Source: Blastobasis lacticolella (lineage: Eukaryota > Arthropoda > Insecta > Lepidoptera > Blastobasidae). Taken from it: a stretch of DNA of 64,000 bases. The stretch is taken from positions 248,001-312,000 of the forward strand of contig LR990057.1 in NCBI GenBank assembly GCA_905147135.1, written 5' to 3'. The notes beneath the pieces were generated by a model. That model had not been told where the DNA came from, ran no database searches, and saw only the letters and a list, made by a program, of their open reading frames with translations. The position numbers and the translations under genes were made by a program. Positions 57,431 to 64,000 of the stretch are shown one piece after another. How positions within the stretch are numbered: position 1 is the first letter of the stretch; each line of letters starts with the position of its first letter.

Positions 57431-58469
57431 AACGCTCAGAATAAATTACCAAAACATTTTATTTTTATTTTTTAGCCATTTCTGTCCCACTGCAGGGCAA
57501 AGGCTTCCCGGTCGAATGCTTTCCTCGGCCAATCCTTAGAAAAGGCGTCCAACTCGTCTCGCTATCTCCGATACTCATCATAGATATTTTTGCCCAGTCC
57601 CACTTCAGGTTGGCAGCTTTTAAACCCCGGCGATTTAAGTTTTGGAGCGCAATACACTCTTTCTTATACGGTCCGACAATTTGACTCTCAAGATACTGCG
57701 CTTCATGGCTCACTGGCCTCGAGTGCGGACTTCTGATGATGCGTCAAAAACCATAACATTTGTAGACTAAATTAATTAAAGTTATTGGTGAACTCTTTCA
57801 ACGACAAAATTGCCGTCAAGTATCAAATGCAGTGACATGAGTGATAAATAGACCACGAATCTGCTATAGTCATGTCATTCAAGATATTTATAGCACAACA
57901 AAGTACATATGCAGGTTCAACTCTCAAGGCTGCGGTAAGTAGGTAACGTACCTATCTAATGAACATTAACAACAAATACTAACTCGTAAGTCAGTATGAT
58001 CTATCACATCCTAACCTACCATACAAAATACTGACAGTGTGGACTCCCTCTCCAAAGCCTAGTTCCCTTTCTCTCTCGAGAGGATCCTTACTGGAAAGCA
58101 CTTATCCAAATGGATACGTTGTTAGTTGATGGAAAGCTTTGCACCTTAATTCTAACATGTTTGTTGTGACCTAAACCAAAATCTGAGAGGGTACTCGAAA
58201 AGACATGTCAAGCTCCTAGAGTAATATAAATAATAATAATTATTAGTGACATATCTCGCTAAACCGAGTAGTGAATGTCTATCTATAACTTCATATGATG
58301 CATTGCTAAGGCTCGACCGCGCTTCCTCAGTGTTGAATTGATTAGTTGGGACCTATATCTTCTGGGTCTATGAGTTACGAACAAAATACAGATCAAGACG
58401 TCCCAGCCCACTTTTATCACGCGACAATTGATTTCTTGGTATCATTATAATAGCATAACATTAACTATC
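57431..58469. other. Sequence upstream of the Gypsy element
   Basis: 57465-57713 in antisense (CSGTEMAKK at its end; plus-strand cactgcagggcaaaggcttc) resembles a decayed retroposon 3' region. Otherwise nothing was recognised. Confidence 0.3.
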
Positions 58470-58979
58470 TGTAGTGTAACTACTTATTTGTATTATATTT
58501 GTTATTATTTTATTAAATGTAAGTAGTATATGTAAATAGTATATAAAGTCTAATATGATAATAATTATTACTCAATGTAATAATTATTATCATATTATAC
58601 ATACACCGGACAGACCGACTACTTTTCGTAGTAGACGATTTCGCGACGCGTGGAGGTAGTCGCAAAATCGCGTCTACCAACTCCTGCGCCGCGAACGCGG
58701 GACGGTCCGGTCGGCAGTCCGCAACCGTGTTAGACGCGAGACGCATGTGACTCTGTGCACCGCCAAATTATATACGCGCGACTATTCTCCATACTCGAAT
58801 CTTTTATGTACTGCCTTCTTATATTTGAATCTGTTTTCCGTCGTCTTAATTTCTCCTTCTGTACTTGTTTGAACTTTCATTCTGTGTACTTGTTTAAATA
58901 AACTACGCAAGTGAGTGAACTTTTAGTGGCTTCATTTAAACAAAACCCTAATCACCACCACTACCATCATTTCGCTTTA
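58470..58979 (+). repeat. Left LTR of the Gypsy element
   Basis: Starts tgtagtgtaactacttattt. Contains a perfect hairpin gataataattatta/taataattattatc at 58557-58591, an imperfect stem gtagacgatttcgcgac/gtcgcaaaatcgcgtctac near 58633-58678, a TATA-like tatatacgcg near 58770 and the hexamer aataaa near 58896. Only one difference from the right LTR was seen (58971 t, 63505 a). Confidence 0.93.
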
Positions 58980-58991
58980 TTGGTGACCCCG
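58980..58991 (+). promoter_or_regulatory. Primer-binding site (tRNA-Trp type)
   Basis: ttggtgaccccg immediately follows the left LTR. The tggtgacccc core matches the 3' end complement reported for tRNA-Trp-primed CsRn1-clade elements. Confidence 0.7.
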
Positions 58992-59002
58992 AGAAGAACA
59001 CA

Positions 59003-59842
59003 ATGTTGGGCGACTACGGTGAAAGCAACAGCAAAAGAGGAGATGTGGATCGGGTCGCCGTGCGGGTACCCTCATTTCACCCGACGAAACCATCTATGTG
59101 GTTCGCGGCGCTGGAGAGCCAATTTGTGTTGGCGAACATCACACAAGACTCAACCAAGTACCACTATACAGTGTCCGGCCTCGAGCCGATGTACGCGGAT
59201 GTGGTTGAGGATATTATCAACGCTCCTCCGGCACCTGATAAGTACGAGCGGCCCAAGACCGAGCTGATTAAGCGGCTGACGGCGTCACAGCAGAGCAAGG
59301 TGAAGCAGCTGCTGAACCACGAGGAGCTAGGAGATCGGAAGCCGTCCCACTTTCTTCGCCACCTGAAGCACCTGGCGGGGCCAGGAGTACCAGATGACTT
59401 CATCAGGACCCTCTGGGCTAGTCGCCTGCCCAGCAGCATGCAGACAATCATCGCATCTCAGTCCAAGGCGACACTGGAGGAAGCTGCCGAGTTAGCTGAC
59501 CAGATTATGGACATCGTGGCACCGGTTTCACAAGTGTCAGCGGCGCAGGTGAAACCGCTACTCTCTGCAGCACCAGCTCCGGTTGCCAGCTGTTCATCAT
59601 CGGACAAAATCGCTCTGCTTACCCGGCAAATAGCGGCTCTGACGGCGCAAGTCGGCAGGTTGTCGCGTTCGCGAGCCAGGAGCAAGTCTGAAGATCGTCG
59701 GCGCGGGCGTTCGTCATCCACGCGGTCCCAGTCTAACTACAGGCAGTATCCCGTCTGCTGGTATCATTCCAAGCACGGCAGTAACGCGAGGAAATGCGTT
59801 AAACCCTGCGACTACGCGGGAAACGGTCTGGGCGGTCGATAA
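59003..59842 (+). CDS. gag: Gypsy gag protein
   Basis: 279 codons from ATG at 59003. The capsid region has [20 protein letters not shown] and [12 protein letters not shown], typical of arthropod Gypsy gag. The C-terminus is Arg/Ser-rich, followed by a single cysteine knuckle [18 protein letters not shown] with C-X2-H-X9-C-X3-C order (CHCC). The product would package element RNA. Its stop TAA overlaps the start of pol as TAATG (59840-59844). Confidence 0.9.
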   Translation: MLGDYGESNSKRGDVDRVAVRVPSFHPTKPSMWFAALESQFVLANITQDSTKYHYTVSGLEPMYADVVEDIINAPPAPDKYERPKTELIKRLTASQQSKVKQLLNHEELGDRKPSHFLRHLKHLAGPGVPDDFIRTLWASRLPSSMQTIIASQSKATLEEAAELADQIMDIVAPVSQVSAAQVKPLLSAAPAPVASCSSSDKIALLTRQIAALTAQVGRLSRSRARSKSEDRRRGRSSSTRSQSNYRQYPVCWYHSKHGSNARKCVKPCDYAGNGLGGR

Positions 59843-61266
59843 TGGCGGCCGACGGCTGCCCAAGCACCGGTCGCTTATTTGTGACGGACAGAGGGTCTGC
59901 TGTGCAGTTCCTGGTGGACACAGGGAGCGATTTGTGTGTGTTTCCAAGGTCTAGTGTTAAGGGTTCTCGCTCGAAAACGAATTATGAATTGTGTGCGGCA
60001 AATGGTACGGTTATCAACACCTACGGTTACGTTCATTTGGTGCTAAACCTAGGCTTACGCCGCGATTTTACGTGGCGATTTATTGTCGCCGATGTAACCA
60101 AAGCTATAATTGGTGTGGATTTTCTATCGCACTACAACCTTGTTGTTGATCTCCGTAACAAGCGCCTGATAGACAGTAATACAACGCTCACGTCCACGGG
60201 TTTGCTTGCAGATAATGCAGCAGACGTTTCTTCGGTTAAGGTAGTATCTGGTCATTCTGTGTATCATGACATACTAGCCAAATATCCAGAAGTCACTCGT
60301 CCACCCGGTATTCATCGCACAACACATCACAACACTGTACATCACATTCGTACCACACCCGGCCCTCCTGTTTCAGGCACACCCCGTAGACTGGCACCTG
60401 ACAAGTTACAAATAGCGAGGTCTGAATTTGAGGCTATGCTCAAAAATGGTACTTGTCGGCCATCGGATTCTCCTTGGGCGTCACCTCTTCACCTCGCGCC
60501 TAAGAAGGACAACGGTTGGCGTCCCTGTGGCGACTACCGTATGCTCAACGCCAGAACCGTGCCTGACAAGTACCCGATTAAGCACATACATGACTTTTCA
60601 CATAGTCTTGCAGGTTGCAGTGTATTCTCCACCATCGATTTGGTTAAGGCGTACAACCAGATCCCCGTGCATGTCGACGACATCTCCAAGACCGCCATCA
60701 CTACGCCGTTTGGGCTGTACGAATTCCCTTACATGACGTTTGGGCTTCGTAACGCCGGCCAGACGTTCCAGCGGTTCGTCGACGAGATGCTGCGGGGTCT
60801 GGATTTCACTTACGCCTACTTGGATGACTTTCTGGTATTTTCCAAGGATCTACAGACTCATGAGGAACATCTCCACCAGCTGTTCACCAGACTCAGGGCC
60901 TATGGCATGGTGGTAAATACCGCCAAGTGCGTTTTCGGCGCCTCCGAGGTAACATTTTTAGGTTACCGGATTTCGGCTGAGGGAACAACTCCTCTGCCGT
61001 CGAAGGTCCAAGCCATCAGGGAATTTCCAGTTCCCAAAACTGTAAAGGAGCTACGCAGGTTCCTGGGTATGGTAAACTTTTACCGCAGGTTTATCCCAGA
61101 TGCAGCTGAGCACCAGGCGCCATTGAACGAGCTTCTCCTCGGATCGGTGAAGGGCTCGCATCCGGTCAGCATTGCTGGCGAGCGGCTTCGGGCACTTGAA
61201 GCCTGCAAAGAAGGTCTCAGTCAGGCCGCCTTGCTGGCTCACGACCGAGGTACGACGCGAAGCTAG
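59842..61266 (+). CDS. pol: Gypsy pol, 5' part: protease and reverse transcriptase (frame ends early)
   Basis: Begins at the ATG overlapping the gag stop, in the -1 frame relative to gag, so expression by termination-reinitiation or frameshifting is possible. Aspartic protease motif [14 protein letters not shown], followed by [19 protein letters not shown]. Reverse transcriptase: [54 protein letters not shown] and [10 protein letters not shown] with the catalytic LDD, then GYRISAEG and [18 protein letters not shown]. The true frame is lost at 61243-61244 and this ORF ends 22 bases later. Confidence 0.92.
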   Translation: MAADGCPSTGRLFVTDRGSAVQFLVDTGSDLCVFPRSSVKGSRSKTNYELCAANGTVINTYGYVHLVLNLGLRRDFTWRFIVADVTKAIIGVDFLSHYNLVVDLRNKRLIDSNTTLTSTGLLADNAADVSSVKVVSGHSVYHDILAKYPEVTRPPGIHRTTHHNTVHHIRTTPGPPVSGTPRRLAPDKLQIARSEFEAMLKNGTCRPSDSPWASPLHLAPKKDNGWRPCGDYRMLNARTVPDKYPIKHIHDFSHSLAGCSVFSTIDLVKAYNQIPVHVDDISKTAITTPFGLYEFPYMTFGLRNAGQTFQRFVDEMLRGLDFTYAYLDDFLVFSKDLQTHEEHLHQLFTRLRAYGMVVNTAKCVFGASEVTFLGYRISAEGTTPLPSKVQAIREFPVPKTVKELRRFLGMVNFYRRFIPDAAEHQAPLNELLLGSVKGSHPVSIAGERLRALEACKEGLSQAALLAHDRGTTRS

Positions 61267-62981
61267 CTCTAGTCACAGATGCTTCGGACACAGCCATCGG
61301 AGCAGTTCTCCAGCAGCAAGCCGCCGATGGTACTTTTCAGCCCCTCGCATTCTTCTCTCGTAAGCTCATTCCTTCCCAGCGGAAGTACTCACCTTACGAT
61401 CGAGAACTGCTTGCCATCTACGAGAGCGTGAAGTACTTTCGGCATATGGTAGAGGCTAGGCACTTTGTGATCTACACTGATCACAAACCTATTGTCTTTG
61501 CCTTCCATAACCGAAAGGAGAACTGCTCCCCAAGGCAATTTCGACATCTGGACCTGATAGCGCAGTTCACGACGGACATCCGTCATATATCCGGTAAGGA
61601 CAACGTGGTAGCAGATGCCCTTTCCCGAGTCGACGAGGTGGTTCAGCCAGTTTCCTTGGAGCATTTAGCGGCAGCTCAGCGCGTTGACGGCGAACTCACC
61701 AACCTCATCGACGGTACCACATCGCTACGCTTGGTGAAGGTATCGTACCCGGGTTCCCAGACGCAAATATATTGCGATGACAGCGCCGGCACTCCAAGAC
61801 CTTATGTTCCACTGCCATTTCGTCGGCAGATTTTTGATAGCCTGCATGCACTGAGCCACCCTGGTGCCAACGCTACGGCAAGATTGGTCTCGGAGAGGTA
61901 CGTATGGCCAGGCGTGCGAAAGGACTGCAGGGAGTGGGTTCGAGCCTGCTTAGCGTGCCAACGCTCGAAGATCACCCGGCATGTCTCTGCACCCCTTGGT
62001 TCCTTCAAGCTTCCAGCGGCCAGGTTTAAATTTGTCCACATAGACCTGGTCGGGCCGTTACCTGTCTCGCAAGGTTTTCGGTACTGTCTCACGGCAATCG
62101 ACCGCTTTACGCGTTGGCCTGAGGCAATTCCACTCGCGGACATCACGGCAGAGACAGTGGCAAAAGCCTTGATGAGTGGGTGGATCTCCCGCTTTGGTTG
62201 TCCTACGGACATTGTCACAGATCGTGGTCGACAATTCGAATCCGCATTGTTCGAACAGCTCTCGAAAATTGTCGGATTCCAACATCGCCGAACTACGGCA
62301 TATCATCCTGCCTGCAACGGACTCGTGGAGAGATTCCATCGGCAGCTCAAAGCTGCCATAATCTGCCACGGGACTGTTAACTGGGTTGACTCCCTTGCAC
62401 CTGTGTTGCTGGGAATAAGGAGTGCGTTCAAGGAGGACCTTCAAACAACGTCCGCGGAGCTGGTTTACGGCGAACCTCTGCGCCTACCTGGCGGATTTTT
62501 TGACGCACCAGCTGAGGATGGTACCGTTGACTTGACCTTGTTTACGTCAAGACTTCGGAGTATCATCCAAAGCTTGCAGCCGTCTCCAGCATCTCGCCAT
62601 AGCGGAAGGCGTTCCGCATTCGTATTCAAGGACTTAGCCACATGTACTCACGTATTTTTGCGTGACTGCACTGTTGGCGGGTCCTTGAAACCAGCTTACA
62701 CCGGTCCCTTTGAAGTTCTCCAGCGAGGTGACAAGATCTTCACCATTCTGGTCAACGGTAAGAGCACCACAGTGTCCATCGACCGCATTAAACCGGCCTA
62801 CACACTACACGCTCATGACACACTTTACACACCTGTCACTTTAACAGCAAACACGCACACTTCACCCACACATACACACACTACACACACGGATGACCAG
62901 AACCTACCAAATACTGATGACCAAGTCGTCAGAACTCGATCAGGGCGTAGGGTAATATTTCCAGACTATTATCGCCCGTAG
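61245..62981 (+). pseudogene. pol: Gypsy pol, 3' part: RNase H and integrase, frameshifted from the 5' part
   Basis: In the second frame the RNase H starts at [20 protein letters not shown] (from 61245), then [20 protein letters not shown] and [11 protein letters not shown]. Integrase: zinc finger HALSHPGAN ... CLACQRSK, catalytic core [21 protein letters not shown] and [17 protein letters not shown] (D, D, E all present), and a GPFEVL-type C-terminal module. A one-base loss (or two-base gain) just before 61245 breaks the polyprotein, which would inactivate this copy unless it is read by a frameshift. Confidence 0.9.
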
Positions 62982-63003
62982 CCCGGTCTCTGGAGGGGGG
63001 TGA

Positions 63004-63513
63004 TGTAGTGTAACTACTTATTTGTATTATATTTGTTATTATTTTATTAAATGTAAGTAGTATATGTAAATAGTATATAAAGTCTAATATGATAATAATT
63101 ATTACTCAATGTAATAATTATTATCATATTATACATACACCGGACAGACCGACTACTTTTCGTAGTAGACGATTTCGCGACGCGTGGAGGTAGTCGCAAA
63201 ATCGCGTCTACCAACTCCTGCGCCGCGAACGCGGGACGGTCCGGTCGGCAGTCCGCAACCGTGTTAGACGCGAGACGCATGTGACTCTGTGCACCGCCAA
63301 ATTATATACGCGCGACTATTCTCCATACTCGAATCTTTTATGTACTGCCTTCTTATATTTGAATCTGTTTTCCGTCGTCTTAATTTCTCCTTCTGTACTT
63401 GTTTGAACTTTCATTCTGTGTACTTGTTTAAATAAACTACGCAAGTGAGTGAACTTTTAGTGGCTTCATTTAAACAAAACCCTAATCACCACCACTACCA
63501 TCATATCGCTTTA
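63004..63513 (+). repeat. Right LTR of the Gypsy element
   Basis: Copy of 58470-58979, offset 4534 bp. Preceded by the polypurine tract ctggaggggggtga. Confidence 0.93.
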
Positions 63514-64000
63514 TATCCAATGAGACACACTGAAAGAGTCGACAACTATGTCGTGTAGGTATCCGAAGAGTTGTAAACTGATTTTCAACAACAACGTGCT
63601 CCCACTCATTCACAATCATCAATGGCTTGTGATTTACCTCACGCTTCGACCAAAAATAATATGATATCAAATCAGTTTCTTCAACCAAACTATGTCATAC
63701 TACTATCAATTATGATTTTCTCATGAGACTCAAACAACCCGCCGAAACACCACTGGAGCCCCCATACGGCCACTAGGCACTTACCTAACAAAACTTACCC
63801 GTCTGGTAGGTGAGCCATCAGTTGATTTTGAGAAAACATACCATAACACACATATTGATTGATATAACCTTCCTCGACAGTCACCTTGTTCTCACTTTGT
63901 ATCATAAATTTCGTCCTGTCGAGTTACCACATCCATCAATCTAGTTCCCCTAAGCATGTTAAATCAAGACTTTCTTTTATGGCATTTAATTTTTAAGATT
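63514..64000. other. Flank of the Gypsy element
   Basis: Nothing recognised apart from the TATC duplicate at its left edge. Confidence 0.35.

Larger units (their letters stand above)
58470..63513 (+). mobile_element. Ty3/Gypsy LTR retrotransposon, CsRn1-type
   Basis: Two 510-bp LTRs in direct orientation, TATC on both outer sides (58466-58469 and 63514-63517), a primer-binding site ttggtgacccc at 58980 consistent with tRNA-Trp, gag, pol, and a purine tract ggaggggggtga just before the right LTR. The tRNA-Trp primer and a CHCC (not CCHC) gag knuckle are the published hallmarks of the CsRn1 clade. There is no envelope-like gene. Near-identical LTRs indicate recent insertion. Confidence 0.92.

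Overview
The window is eukaryotic, almost certainly from a moth or butterfly. It contains one host gene split into GT-AG exons separated by kilobases of AT-rich sequence. The gene is buried in repeats of kinds that are common in Lepidoptera: several LINE families, tRNA-derived SINEs, a DIRS element, Harbinger and piggyBac remnants, foldback MITEs and a CsRn1-type Gypsy element. The order is inferred from these features, not proven.

Host gene. Ten plus-strand exons between 3578 and 41927 join without a break in phase into 442 codons including the stop. They encode alanine aminotransferase (GPT/ALT) from the [11 protein letters not shown] block to the C-terminus. The N-terminal exon or exons are not visible and probably lie upstream of the window. 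Landmarks are NPGNPTG, ADEVYQ, the PLP lysine in SKGYMGECG, and the C-terminal YHFRTTIL arginine block. The ninth exon (38890-39004) is followed by nine further copies in a 130-bp tandem array ending at 40174. All nine share a 15-nt in-frame deletion and a Tyr-to-Asp change, and each keeps a splice acceptor and donor.

Introns, left to right. 1.1-6.5 kb: an 800-bp inverted-terminal-repeat element, a partial second copy, and a decayed antisense LINE. 6.6-8.5 kb: an element with ~320-bp terminal inverted repeats around a FEN1/XPG-like nuclease plus CXC-type cysteine-domain gene, broken by one in-frame stop. 11.9-16.0 kb: a PIF/Harbinger remnant with a HARBI1-like transposase and an opposing MADF gene, itself invaded by a MITE and a TTAA-flanked piggyBac-like element. 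16.4-23.5 kb: a degenerate antisense DIRS-type tyrosine-recombinase retroelement, split by two LINEs and a TA-flanked MITE. 24-32 kb: several LINE fragments. 33.2-37.9 kb: a nested palindromic block that includes a 1.9-kb element with 380-bp terminal repeats and a 7-bp target duplication.

Downstream of the host gene. A near-complete APE-type LINE (46.1-49.1 kb, plus) meets, tail to tail, a full-length restriction-like-endonuclease LINE of R4/Dong type (49.1-52.9 kb, minus). A tRNA-Gly-derived SINE and small foldbacks follow. At 56.3-57.4 kb there is a 621-bp-period duplication. The window ends with a young Ty3/Gypsy element of the CsRn1 type (58470-63513), with near-identical 510-bp LTRs, TATC flanks and a frameshift in pol.

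The strongest candidates for something undescribed are the tandem ALT exon array and the long-TIR nuclease/CXC element. The repeated insertion of R4/Dong-type elements into (TTA)n tails of other LINEs, and the palindromic nest with its built-in empty site, are also worth checking.
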